From the IMG/VR virus record IMGVR_UViG_3300048011_000740, positions 1-21,327 of that record: a DNA stretch of 21,327 nucleotides; one strand, given 5' to 3'. Each line of letters opens with the position of its first letter. The first letter of the stretch is position 1. The notes under the pieces are model-generated. The model saw only the letters and a program-made list of their open reading frames with translations. It was not told the origin of the DNA and did not search any database. The position numbers and the translations under genes were made by a program. Of this stretch, positions 9,034-15,306 are shown in pieces. The DNA comes from a virus.

Positions 9034-9321
9034 ATGTACATTAAAGAATATATGATAGATACTTGGCACATGCGCACAAGCAAACTTGGTAATCAACACA
9101 CCTATAATCGCAAAAAAACAATGGTATTGTTTAGATGCGACAACTGCGATGACGAATTTTCACGCCCACGAGGCAGTATGGATCCCAAACGCATCAGCAA
9201 CAACTACTTTCATGTTTGCGATAAATGCGATGCCAAACGCTTTGCACAAAAGCGTGGAGTTGATAAGAAAAAAGTGTGGTCACTTACAGCCAGTAGTGAT
9301 ATTCCAATTAACAAACTGTGA
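9034..9321 (+). CDS. Small Cys4 (zinc-ribbon-like) protein, 95 aa
   Basis: This is the only plus-strand gene. Two CxxC pairs, C35/C38 (FRCDNCDDEF) and C62/C65 (HVCDKCDAKRF), are spaced as in a treble-clef or zinc-ribbon metal site, with a basic stretch (KRFAQKRGVDKKK) after the second pair that could touch nucleic acid. No HNH or other nuclease residues are evident. The start is uncertain: ATG codons at 9034, 9052 and 9121 are all in frame and none has a convincing ribosome-binding site. The first fits best with the promoter at 8986-9015. Its end overlaps the end of the minus-strand sulfotransferase by 42 nt. Small DNA- or RNA-binding regulator is a guess; function unknown. Confidence 0.65.
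   Translation: MYIKEYMIDTWHMRTSKLGNQHTYNRKKTMVLFRCDNCDDEFSRPRGSMDPKRISNNYFHVCDKCDAKRFAQKRGVDKKKVWSLTASSDIPINKL
9268..9285 (-). terminator. Weak intrinsic terminator at the end of the sulfotransferase operon
   Basis: On the minus strand a 5-bp stem (AAGTG / CACTT) with an ACCA loop runs directly into a T tract and overlaps the TGA stop of the sulfotransferase. The stem is short and AT-rich, so it is only a candidate, but it falls where the accessory block meets the structural block. Confidence 0.3.
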
Positions 9322-9927
9322 ACGGTTGATCAACTTGTAGTCCTTTTTGTAAAACTCTTTGAGTTTTGGATACAGTTTCTCACGGTTTATTTCCAGCCAG
9401 CCGTCCAGAGCCATACGAAACTTGGGCCTGTGTTTGTCTGCGCTGGTGGTGTTTTCTTTTGACACTGATTTAAAAACATTGAAGTCTTGCTGGATATCAT
9501 CCAGTACATCTGGGTGGTAATAGTAATAGTGTATTTTTCCAGTGAACTTTTTTATATTTTTCAATTCAGCAGATTGCAGCCCGGTGTGAAAATCAAATGC
9601 ATACAATGTATCTCTTTTTATATAAGAATTCAGTGCCATCAGCATTTTACTTGGATTGGGATTTCCTAATGTAGTGACAAACGAATGTGGACCGTATGTG
9701 AAATACTCCACTGTTCCACTGATCCATCTATCAATCGGATCTCTCAAAATTACAACAACATCTGCATCCAGTGGAGGTTTAACAGCCACAAAGTCTTCAG
9801 GTAGTTGATTTATTATAGATGTAGAACAATTCTTTGCTATGGTACAAAAATAAAGATTTCTCTCAGGGCTGTATACTGGTAAAAACTCAAGTATTTCGTA
9901 GTTTTCTGATTTGTTTTTCTTGTACAT
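9280..9927 (-). CDS. Sulfotransferase-family protein, 215 aa
   Basis: Sulfotransferases move a sulfuryl group from PAPS to a hydroxyl or amine of sugars, lipids or peptides. Two PAPS-binding signatures are visible: a 5'-phosphosulfate loop near residues 28-38 (CTIAKNCSTSI, with K32) and the 3'-phosphate motif near 58-70 (VVILRDPIDRWIS, with R62, R67 and S70). The C-terminal half is Lys/Tyr-rich and gives no acceptor clue. The ATG at 9927 is preferred because AGAGAG lies upstream; a TTG directly before it at 9930 is also in frame. It overlaps the coiled-coil gene by 41 nt and is the last gene of its operon. It is only weakly similar by eye to the other sulfotransferase two genes upstream, so the two may use different acceptors. 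Confidence 0.75.
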   Translation of the reverse strand: MYKKNKSENYEILEFLPVYSPERNLYFCTIAKNCSTSIINQLPEDFVAVKPPLDADVVVILRDPIDRWISGTVEYFTYGPHSFVTTLGNPNPSKMLMALNSYIKRDTLYAFDFHTGLQSAELKNIKKFTGKIHYYYYHPDVLDDIQQDFNVFKSVSKENTTSADKHRPKFRMALDGWLEINREKLYPKLKEFYKKDYKLINRSQFVNWNITTGCK

Positions 9928-10141
9928 CAAGTCTCTCTTCTAACTGTCGAACTTTTTGTTCAAGTCCTTGAACATACGATCTAGTTGGAACTTCGATACG
10001 TTCTGTGCCATCTTCGCCTAACATGCTGTAATGATCTACGCCTGCACCTTTTAATCCGCCCAGCACTCGGTTGGGGTTCTTTTCTTTTTGCGGCGCTGCC
10101 GGTGTATTACTACGTGCATACATTGATGAAATATAACTCAT
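9887..10141 (-). CDS. Small coiled-coil protein between two sulfotransferases, 84 aa
   Basis: The N-terminal half (residues 1-45) is Gly/Pro/Asn-rich and looks flexible (SNTPAAPQKEKNP). Residues about 55-82 form a clear heptad-type coiled coil (SYVQGLEQKVRQLEERLDVQ). The ATG overlaps the stop of the upstream sulfotransferase (ATGA) and has a strong AAGGAG site. Its own end overlaps the following sulfotransferase by 41 nt. Translation of the three genes is probably coupled. It could be a scaffold or oligomerisation partner, but similar small coiled-coil proteins of unknown role are common in marine T4-like phages. Confidence 0.7.
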   Translation of the reverse strand: MSYISSMYARSNTPAAPQKEKNPNRVLGGLKGAGVDHYSMLGEDGTERIEVPTRSYVQGLEQKVRQLEERLDVQEKQIRKLRNT

Positions 10142-10725
10142 GGTATCTCCTTGTTGTAGTATTTAATACTTTTTTCGATATTGTAGTTGAATAACTGACA
10201 ATAGTTTTTTGTAATCTTAGTGATTAATTCGATGCTTTTTTCATCCAGTTTAGGATACGGTATTTTATCAGGAGTTGTATTTTCTTTTACAGGCAGGTTC
10301 AGCTGTTCCAAACGCTGCACATTGCATCCTTTGATGTAATATTGATCTGGCATCACGCTGCAATGATCACTGAAAAACAGATCACTGCGGTCGTCTCTGT
10401 AGACTTTCTTCAAATGGCTGCTTAGGCTTTTAGGATACCACGGCGCTCTTGGGTTGTACATCAACCGCAAAAATCTATATCCACTCACAAGCCACTGCAC
10501 TGGATCACGCACAATCAATGTTGTGCTGTATTCATCGATGTTTCTATTTGTAAGTTCAAATATTTTATAAATTTTGGCAGCACCCGACAACGGCAAATCG
10601 TCTAAGTGCTGCACTTTGCTAAAGTCAGTCCATTGTGGGTTGTTTGCATACAATGTTCTATAACTGCTGCTACCGCATTTCATTGGCACAATCAGCAATT
10701 GTTTTTCGCTGTCGTTTACCAGCAA
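10138..10725 (-). CDS. Sulfotransferase-family protein, 195 aa
   Basis: The PAPS-binding hallmarks are present: a 5'-phosphosulfate loop near residues 13-25 (VPMKCGSSSYRTL, K16) and the 3'-phosphate motif near 69-82 (TLIVRDPVQWLVSG, with R73, P75 and S81). At 195 aa it is short for the family but retains both sites. The predicted start is a TTG at 10725, immediately after the TAA of the 100-aa gene, with AAGG about 10 nt upstream; no in-frame ATG precedes the loop. A strong sigma70-like promoter at 10772-10800, inside the upstream gene, gives it an independent transcript. The next gene starts within its stop codon. The acceptor (host surface glycan, fibre tyrosine, small molecule) cannot be told. 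Confidence 0.75.
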   Translation of the reverse strand: MLVNDSEKQLLIVPMKCGSSSYRTLYANNPQWTDFSKVQHLDDLPLSGAAKIYKIFELTNRNIDEYSTTLIVRDPVQWLVSGYRFLRLMYNPRAPWYPKSLSSHLKKVYRDDRSDLFFSDHCSVMPDQYYIKGCNVQRLEQLNLPVKENTTPDKIPYPKLDEKSIELITKITKNYCQLFNYNIEKSIKYYNKEIP

Positions 10726-11028
10726 TTATATCTGCCTTGGAGTTTTGCCTGTGATAAGATACATTTTTTTGATAATAGTATTAACTTCTGCTTCTGTCAA
10801 GTAACCTTTGACTGTATCGTCTTCATCTGTGATTCCAGGCATATATGTAAGGTCACCGTGTTTGATTACAGCAATCTCGTAAGGCGCAGTTTCTGTGCTG
10901 TAAGCACCTTGCCCGCTGATGATGCTGAGTTCATATTCATCTCCGAAACTCAACACACACTGATGCTTGCCTAAAAAATCAGCAGTGTTTTCAATCATTT
11001 CAAAACTTTTAAGTTCTAATACAGCCAT
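10726..11028 (-). CDS. Conserved-looking hypothetical protein, 100 aa
   Basis: I do not recognise this protein. It opens with AVLELKSFEMIENTADFL, has a beta-rich middle (ECVLSF-like and YELSIISGQG strands) and ends in a helix with Lys and Ile (LTEAEVNTIIKKMYLITG). There is no signal peptide, membrane segment or metal site. The ATG has an AAGGAG site. It lies 10 nt after the UV endonuclease gene, and its 3' part carries the promoter for the following sulfotransferase. Confidence 0.7.
   Translation of the reverse strand: MAVLELKSFEMIENTADFLGKHQCVLSFGDEYELSIISGQGAYSTETAPYEIAVIKHGDLTYMPGITDEDDTVKGYLTEAEVNTIIKKMYLITGKTPRQI
10772..10800 (-). promoter_or_regulatory. Sigma70-like promoter inside the 100-aa gene, driving the sulfotransferases
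   Basis: On the minus strand, a perfect TTGACA (10800-10795), a 17-bp spacer and TATTAT (10777-10772, five of six consensus bases). The predicted start near 10765 is 40 nt before the TTG start of the first sulfotransferase. Confidence 0.6.
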
Positions 11029-11038
11029 TGTGCTCTCC

Positions 11039-12073
11039 TTATGCTGCTATTGCCTTTGACTCTTCGGTCATGCTGTACAGTTGTCCGCTGGCCAAGTTCT
11101 TCATCTTAGCCTCCACCATAATGTCTGCCCACTGCCAATGCGACAGTGCCCATTCATTACATGCATCGTTCCACATATAATCACTGTGTGCTCTCAACTT
11201 TTGTTTTTTGTATCCACTTTCAAGTAATGTTGCCATGTCTGGTCGTACACTTGGATCAAAAGTCTGTAATACATCTTCACGGCTAGTGCTATAATGCATA
11301 GCAGGCCTAACACTCCGCCAGCTATCAATAACACGTTTAATACGGTCGTCATTTGGTTCAATGTATTCTCCTGTGCGCACCCAATGGTGATGAATATCCA
11401 ACACCAATGCTACGTCTTTTTCTAATTCTAGGCTTGCGTCGAGTCCCCACGAGTTTTCGTCGTTTTCGATAGTGATACAGTTTCGTGCTTCTGTAGACAA
11501 TCTTGGAAGGACTGCTTTGATACCGGCTGGACCTTGTCTACCGGAGATGTGGACGTTACACTTGAAGTCTTGCCACTTCTGACCGTAGCCCATGTACCTG
11601 ATGAGATTCGCATGATATTCAAACTCCTCTATTGATCGTTCAACGATTTCTTCAGTGGTGGATGCGAGAACAACAAATTGTCCGGGATGCATCGAAAGTC
11701 GCACATCGAGGGCTCTTGCCGCTTCACCGGCGGCGCCATAGTGCTTTTCACAGTATGCCACCACGTCAGGACGACTCCAAAAATACTGCCAATCAGGATG
11801 GGTAGCACAAGGAAGCTGATTGCTACCAAGTCGAACCATCCGAAGTTCAGGTGGAAGAGTTCCCACATATTCAATTAACCTTTTTGCTGCAGAAGCGTTA
11901 TGCTCCATAATTTCCCAAAGACGCTGTTCTGCATCTTCACGTGTTTGTCTATTTAACCATGCTACTGTTGTGCTACGCTCAGTGAGAGGACGTTGCAGTT
12001 CTTCCAACAGTTTCTTGGGTTGCGATTGATTGTAGTGCAGATACTTGCAGGCGAAGCCGATGCGTTTTGTCAT
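11039..12073 (-). CDS. uvsE: UV-damage endonuclease (UvsE/UvdE family), 344 aa
   Basis: UvdE enzymes nick DNA 5' of UV photoproducts and some other lesions, starting an alternative excision repair path. The TIM-barrel metal site is complete by eye: H129 in SMHPGQF, H175 in NVHISGR, E203 in TIENDE, D226 and H228-H230 in LDIHHHW, H260 in HYSTSRE, and H296 in RAHSDYMW. The N-terminus MTKRIGFACKYL fits the family start, and 344 aa is a full length. The ATG overlaps the stop of the preceding 57-aa gene (ATGA), so the two are coupled and share the promoter at 12250-12278. A repair enzyme of this kind suits a phage exposed to sunlight at the sea surface. Confidence 0.93.
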   Translation of the reverse strand: MTKRIGFACKYLHYNQSQPKKLLEELQRPLTERSTTVAWLNRQTREDAEQRLWEIMEHNASAAKRLIEYVGTLPPELRMVRLGSNQLPCATHPDWQYFWSRPDVVAYCEKHYGAAGEAARALDVRLSMHPGQFVVLASTTEEIVERSIEEFEYHANLIRYMGYGQKWQDFKCNVHISGRQGPAGIKAVLPRLSTEARNCITIENDENSWGLDASLELEKDVALVLDIHHHWVRTGEYIEPNDDRIKRVIDSWRSVRPAMHYSTSREDVLQTFDPSVRPDMATLLESGYKKQKLRAHSDYMWNDACNEWALSHWQWADIMVEAKMKNLASGQLYSMTEESKAIAA

Positions 12074-12243
12074 ACTTTATCCAATTCAGGCAACTTGATA
12101 AGTTGTGCCTTGTATTCAGTTTCGTTCCAGTTTTGAGGAGGGCCAAACTTGCCAATAGTCCTAAAAACCACTGCTTCTTCAGTCTCGCCGTACTCGTAGC
12201 CGAGAAAAGTAAGACCTGCATACATCATATAAGTTCTAATCAT
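12070..12243 (-). CDS. Small protein of 57 aa coupled to the UV endonuclease
   Basis: The reading frame starts MIRTYMMYAGLTFLGYEYG and ends KAQLIKLPELDKV, with 57 codons and a TGA that overlaps the ATG of uvsE. It is Tyr- and Glu-rich, with no motif that I recognise. The coding frame is supported by the 4-nt overlap and by a strong promoter directly upstream. The predicted transcript start coincides with the A of the first ATG, so the message could be leaderless. In-frame ATG codons at 12228 and 12225 are alternatives, but neither has a ribosome-binding site. Role unknown; coupling to uvsE suggests a small partner or regulator. Confidence 0.65.
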   Translation of the reverse strand: MIRTYMMYAGLTFLGYEYGETEEAVVFRTIGKFGPPQNWNETEYKAQLIKLPELDKV

Positions 12244-12244
12244 G

Positions 12245-12267
12245 TTTAAAGTATACTATACTTTAAA
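12245..12267. promoter_or_regulatory. Perfect 23-nt palindrome overlapping the uvsE operon promoter
   Basis: Two 11-nt arms (TTTAAAGTATA and its exact complement) flank a single central base at 12256. The palindrome contains the -10 element, ends one base before the start codon of the 57-aa gene, and occupies most of the gap after the glycosyltransferase stop. There is no T tract, so it looks more like a dimeric operator than a terminator. Confidence 0.55.
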
Positions 12268-12278
12268 TCAGTTGTCAA
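12250..12278 (-). promoter_or_regulatory. Strong sigma70-like promoter for the 57-aa gene and uvsE
   Basis: On the minus strand, a perfect TTGACA (12278-12273), a 17-bp spacer and TATACT (12255-12250, five of six). The -35 overlaps the TGA stop of the glycosyltransferase gene. The predicted start is the A of the ATG at 12243. Confidence 0.7.
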
Positions 12279-13084
12279 TACCAATTTTCTTTTGGCCACG
12301 CATCAACTGCTTCTGGTATATCTGGTTTTCCATGAAACACTGCAATACTAGTGTCGGGCAAGATAGTAGGCGTGCCGGGTTCTTTGAAGTTGCGTTTTCC
12401 GTTTATTACACCTAGTGTATCTCTGCCACGCATTTCCCATTTGTAGCTCTGTATCCACTCGTCTGGCCAGTATTCATATGGTTTGCAATATCTGTACATC
12501 CAGTCTTGGTCGCCAGGCATGCGTCTTGTTATGCTTTCTCGTTCCTTGAGAAACTGTTCATATGCATTGTATCTAGCGCCAATTTTCAGTCTAAACACGC
12601 TGCTGTTGACTCTATCCCAATTCTTTCTCACTTGTCTGTTAAAATCTCGAATGATTACAAAGTCTTTTTCAGGCTTGAAGCTGAAAAGTTTGTCTATGTT
12701 TTCAAACACAATCAAATCCAAATCGAGGTACAGCAATGTACCCCTCAGTGGAATTTTATCACTCATAAAGTATGGCTTGAACCACCAACCTGTAGCAGGT
12801 ATAGGAGGCAAAGGTTCTATGCGTATGTTTTTATCTATGCCTGCGGAGTTTTCTGTAAAACAAACAAACTCATAATCGATTGTGAGATTACGCTTTACCA
12901 TGTTGTACAGTTTGTTTACATAATCAGCTGAATACTTGTTGCCCCATTTGAGACACACAACGTAATTTTTTTCCACACTTTTCTGCGGCGAAACTTGAGA
13001 AGGTTTTGCATTTTTCTGCGCCTTCTCAAGTGCCTTACGTGCTTTACGCTGTGCTTTGGTTTCAGTCCACGCGGTAGATTGCAC
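12275..13084 (-). CDS. GT-A fold glycosyltransferase (GT8-like), about 269 aa
   Basis: This enzyme probably transfers a sugar from a nucleotide donor. The metal-binding DxD lies in LLYLDLDLIVF (about residues 117-127, D121 and D123). Further GT8-like features are the NYVVCLKWGNKYS nucleotide-binding strand near 40-53 and GDQDW near 190. The first 35 residues are a Lys/Ala-rich helix (KAQRKARKALEKAQK), an unusual basic extension before the catalytic domain. A GTG at 13084 is preferred as start because GGAG (13094-13091) lies 6 nt upstream; a GTG at 13105 would add seven residues. It overlaps the QueD-like gene by 23 nt. The acceptor could be phage DNA, a fibre or host surface sugar; nothing in the sequence decides. 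Confidence 0.75.
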   Translation of the reverse strand: MQSTAWTETKAQRKARKALEKAQKNAKPSQVSPQKSVEKNYVVCLKWGNKYSADYVNKLYNMVKRNLTIDYEFVCFTENSAGIDKNIRIEPLPPIPATGWWFKPYFMSDKIPLRGTLLYLDLDLIVFENIDKLFSFKPEKDFVIIRDFNRQVRKNWDRVNSSVFRLKIGARYNAYEQFLKERESITRRMPGDQDWMYRYCKPYEYWPDEWIQSYKWEMRGRDTLGVINGKRNFKEPGTPTILPDTSIAVFHGKPDIPEAVDAWPKENWY

Positions 13085-13511
13085 TATTTGCTCCGTGCTC
13101 TGCACATTCTACTTCTACACAACGACAACGTCCTTGTGTCATTTCATGTACAAGTTCATTTGCTTGATTCCAAGCATGATATGCAAACTTTTCTACACCT
13201 ACACCATCTAAGATTGTGAGTTCTGCAAGTCCTGCATTTTCAAGTTCTGCAAACTTGTACAGCATGGGATCTTCTCTGTCCAACACAACCTTGTGATCAA
13301 ATGTGTCTTCCAGCCAAGCCTTGAGTGGTTTAAGTCCACCAAAGTCCACAACCCAGTTTTTGTTGTCAAGTTCATCTGCTGCAAATGTAAACTTGAACTG
13401 CAAACTGTATCCGTGCAAGAACCTGCAATGCGAGTGATCTGCATGCGGTTGTCTAAAGCAGGCACTGAGCCCGATGTTGTGTCCATATGTTTTAGTTGAA
13501 TAATAAGCCAT
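13062..13511 (-). CDS. QueD-like 6-pyruvoyl-tetrahydropterin synthase family protein, 149 aa
   Basis: Family members rearrange dihydroneopterin triphosphate; QueD makes 6-carboxytetrahydropterin, an early precursor of 7-deazaguanines. Visible features are SHCRFLHGYSLQFKF (residues 27-41, with H28, C29 and H33), VVDFGGLKPL (54-63), the TFDHKVVL motif (70-77, with D72 and H73) and C-terminal VEVECAEHG (132-140). The first zinc His of classic QueD (SAAH) is replaced by Cys-Phe (SACF), so this is the divergent branch and the reaction is less certain. The ATG has a strong AAAGGAG site. Other 7-deazaguanine genes (queC, queE, folE or a tgt-like enzyme) are not in the window. It is followed by the glycosyltransferase, with overlapping ends. 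Confidence 0.8.
   Translation of the reverse strand: MAYYSTKTYGHNIGLSACFRQPHADHSHCRFLHGYSLQFKFTFAADELDNKNWVVDFGGLKPLKAWLEDTFDHKVVLDREDPMLYKFAELENAGLAELTILDGVGVEKFAYHAWNQANELVHEMTQGRCRCVEVECAEHGANSAIYRVD
13091..13094 (-). promoter_or_regulatory. Ribosome-binding site deciding the glycosyltransferase start
   Basis: The minus strand reads GGAG, then CAAATA and GTG. This favours the GTG at 13084 over the GTG at 13105, which has no comparable site. Confidence 0.5.
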
Positions 13512-13566
13512 TATTTGTACTCCTTTGTTAATGGAGTGTGCGGAATATTTAAAGAGGGTCGAACAC

Positions 13567-14019
13567 TTAGTCCTCTGCTATTAATAGTATGTTGTCGTAT
13601 GTTCTTGTAGTCTCTTCATTGAAGATCCAAAATCTACAAGTCCATTCTCCTACCATAGTAACACGATATATGCCTGCTGTCAAGTCTTTTGGTCTTGCAT
13701 AACTCCAAGTATTGGTGACTGTCTCGCCGGGTTGTATGTCGCGTACATATGCTTTGGTGTATTGGTTGAGTATCACATCTCGATCCTCGACGTCATTGTG
13801 TGCAATACCATACACATTTTTTGCTTGGCAGTTGAGATTTTTTGTGCCTACCATAGCAAACTGAATATCTTCTTCTCCGGTGATGGGGTTGTTTACAATT
13901 TCAATCGTGTAGTTGCTGTACACCGGAGTGTTTTTAAAAATAAGATATTGTATTCCAAATACAATTAGGCAGGTTAAACTTAACCCACTAATCAGATTGA
14001 TTGCTATTGTTTGTCGCAT
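13567..14019 (-). CDS. Membrane-anchored protein, 150 aa
   Basis: One N-terminal hydrophobic helix (about residues 6-28, LISGLSLTCLIVFGIQYLIF) is followed by a 120-residue soluble part rich in beta strands (YTIEIVNNP, AYVRDIQPGETVTNTWSY, GIYRVTMVGEWTCRFWIF). Two cysteines (about 64 and 128) might pair if the domain is periplasmic. There is no lipobox, so it is probably an anchored periplasmic or external protein. Its start overlaps the end of the two-helix membrane protein by 32 nt, which suggests paired production. A spanin- or exclusion-like role is possible but unsupported by any motif. I do not recognise the family. Confidence 0.65.
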   Translation of the reverse strand: MRQTIAINLISGLSLTCLIVFGIQYLIFKNTPVYSNYTIEIVNNPITGEEDIQFAMVGTKNLNCQAKNVYGIAHNDVEDRDVILNQYTKAYVRDIQPGETVTNTWSYARPKDLTAGIYRVTMVGEWTCRFWIFNEETTRTYDNILLIAED

Positions 14020-14323
14020 CTCTCAACTCTTTTCTTACAATTTTTAATTCTTCTCCTGTTTCGATCAAATCGTTGGTTGCTTGATTGAACATTCTCACTA
14101 GGAACCGTATGCTGTATATGGTCCAGAACCACCAAATTACCGCAGTGATACTAAACCCCATCATTCCAAAAAGAAAGATACTATCAAAGGTTGTATTGCC
14201 TGTTACCAAGAGGATAAAGCACACAAACAAAAAAAACGTTGGGGCTAATTTAGCAAAAGTGTCCCAACGTTCTACTTGTTTTTCTATGCGGTGCGCTTTG
14301 GCATTTTTAGATTCAGTGTCCAT
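13988..14323 (-). CDS. Two-helix membrane protein with coiled-coil tail, 111 aa
   Basis: Taking the ATG at 14323 gives MDTESKNAKAHRIEKQVERW, then a hydrophobic helix at about 26-41 (LAPTFFLFVCFILLVTG), a second at about 49-75, and a charged coiled-coil-like tail at about 80-105 (TGEELKIVRKELRDA). The start is chosen because it lies 4 nt after the upstream stop; an ATG at 14401 would overlap that gene by 74 nt. No ribosome-binding site is seen, so expression may depend on coupling. The topology resembles small two-helix holins, but no family was recognised, and the overlap with the 150-aa membrane protein is the main clue that they work together. Confidence 0.65.
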   Translation of the reverse strand: MDTESKNAKAHRIEKQVERWDTFAKLAPTFFLFVCFILLVTGNTTFDSIFLFGMMGFSITAVIWWFWTIYSIRFLVRMFNQATNDLIETGEELKIVRKELRDATNNSNQSD

Positions 14324-14327
14324 ACAA

Positions 14328-14711
14328 CTATTTATTAAATGTTGACGGGTCGTCTTCTTTCCAAAAATCTCCAAGTCTAACCTTGTAATCAGCTTTGTCA
14401 ATAACTTCTACTTTGGTCACACGGTCATAACGAAAGCTACGAAATCCTTTGGATTCAACTGCCCATGCAGCAATTACCTTATCTGATATTTCTCGGACTT
14501 TCTTTTGACTCAGTGGGTCATCTTTTTTTGCAGGCGGCAAAAAACTTTCAATAAGTGTACACGGCATTGTGCGCTCGTCGCCGTTTAGTTTTGTAAATGT
14601 AACTTCAACAACTTCCTTGGACAAGAGCTCATAAAGCTCTTGTCTTGTGGGGATGCCTTTGATCGCTGCTACTGTATCAGCGACTTTGGATGACTGTGTC
14701 TGCGAGTCCAT
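14328..14711 (-). CDS. DUF2693-like small SH3-barrel protein, 127 aa
   Basis: Residues about 21-60 ([20 protein letters not shown] followed by [14 protein letters not shown]) and about 78-103 ([20 protein letters not shown]) match my recollection of a small protein widespread in marine T4-like phages and annotated as DUF2693, an SH3-like beta barrel of unknown role. The ATG at 14711 is chosen for its AGGAGG site 9 nt upstream; an ATG at 14747 would add 12 residues inside clpP. Its start overlaps the end of clpP by 35 nt. The family name is from memory, not a search. Confidence 0.65.
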   Translation of the reverse strand: MDSQTQSSKVADTVAAIKGIPTRQELYELLSKEVVEVTFTKLNGDERTMPCTLIESFLPPAKKDDPLSQKKVREISDKVIAAWAVESKGFRSFRYDRVTKVEVIDKADYKVRLGDFWKEDDPSTFNK

Positions 14712-15294
14712 TGGCAACTGCCTCCTCTGCCGAAAGGAATGTATCAAACTTCATAGTTTCGAACAGTTCCTCGTATGTTTTGCCTACTGTGTTGTGGCGT
14801 ACATAAAGCTCTGTAAGGCGGGTATTAAGCCTTTTGCTTTCTTCGAAGTGTCTACGTGCATCTTCAAACTCCAGCTCTTGTACGTGTACGCTACCGCTTG
14901 TGCCACGTGTTCCGCTGCTGACTCTGTGAATCATTGTGCGTGACTCTGGCAACACATAACGATGCCCTGCTGCGCCTGCTTGTGCAAGGAAACTGCCCAT
15001 GCTGGCTGCCTGGCCCATTACCATAGTGTGCACTGGTGCTTTAACAAACTGCATGGTGTCGTAGATAGCAAGTCCTGCTGTTACACTGCCGCCGGGCGAG
15101 TTGATGTACAGCTTGATAGGCTTGTCTGGGTTTTGACTTTCCAAGAACAGCATTTGTGCTACAATTAGATTGGCCATACCGTCTTCTACAACGCCTTGCA
15201 TCATAATAATACGGTCTTTGAGTAGTCGACTGTAAATGTCGTATGAACGTTCGCCTTTGGCTTCGCTTTCAACTACAATTGGTACTAGTGGCAT
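14677..15294 (-). CDS. clpP: ClpP-type serine protease, 205 aa
   Basis: ClpP forms a 14-subunit barrel that degrades proteins fed to it by ClpX or ClpA. The catalytic triad is intact: S98 in [10 protein letters not shown]123 in TMIHRVSSG and D184 in [11 protein letters not shown]. The oxyanion region [17 protein letters not shown] (64-80) and the handle helix [15 protein letters not shown] (139-153) are also present. The length fits the mature family, with no obvious long propeptide. No ATPase partner is encoded in the window, so it would have to use host ClpX/ClpA or mix with host subunits. The ATG has an AAGGA site and follows the 399-aa gene by 12 nt. Phage-borne ClpP could redirect host proteolysis or process virion parts. 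Confidence 0.93.
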   Translation of the reverse strand: MPLVPIVVESEAKGERSYDIYSRLLKDRIIMMQGVVEDGMANLIVAQMLFLESQNPDKPIKLYINSPGGSVTAGLAIYDTMQFVKAPVHTMVMGQAASMGSFLAQAGAAGHRYVLPESRTMIHRVSSGTRGTSGSVHVQELEFEDARRHFEESKRLNTRLTELYVRHNTVGKTYEELFETMKFDTFLSAEEAVANGLADTVIQSR

Positions 15295-15306
15295 GTGTTT
15301 TCCTTT

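Noticed and set aside
9324-9333. GTTGATCAAC palindrome just after the plus-strand gene
   Set aside because: Ten bases with no loop and within sulfotransferase coding sequence; expected by chance.
13540-13572. Possible terminator hairpin (AGAGG / CCTCT) after the 150-aa membrane protein gene
   Set aside because: The loop is long (14 nt) and no proper T tract follows; not convincing.
13655-13683. TTGACA-N17-TACTAT on the minus strand inside the 150-aa membrane protein gene, a possible promoter for the QueD-like gene
   Set aside because: The -10 matches only four of six bases, the leader would be about 140 nt, and it lies in coding sequence; too weak to list.
14329-14336. AATAAATA on the minus strand, a late-box look-alike ahead of the two-helix membrane protein
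   Set aside because: It is made of the last codons and stop of the DUF2693-like gene (AAT AAA TAG) and would start the transcript at the ATG itself with no ribosome-binding site; probably coincidence.
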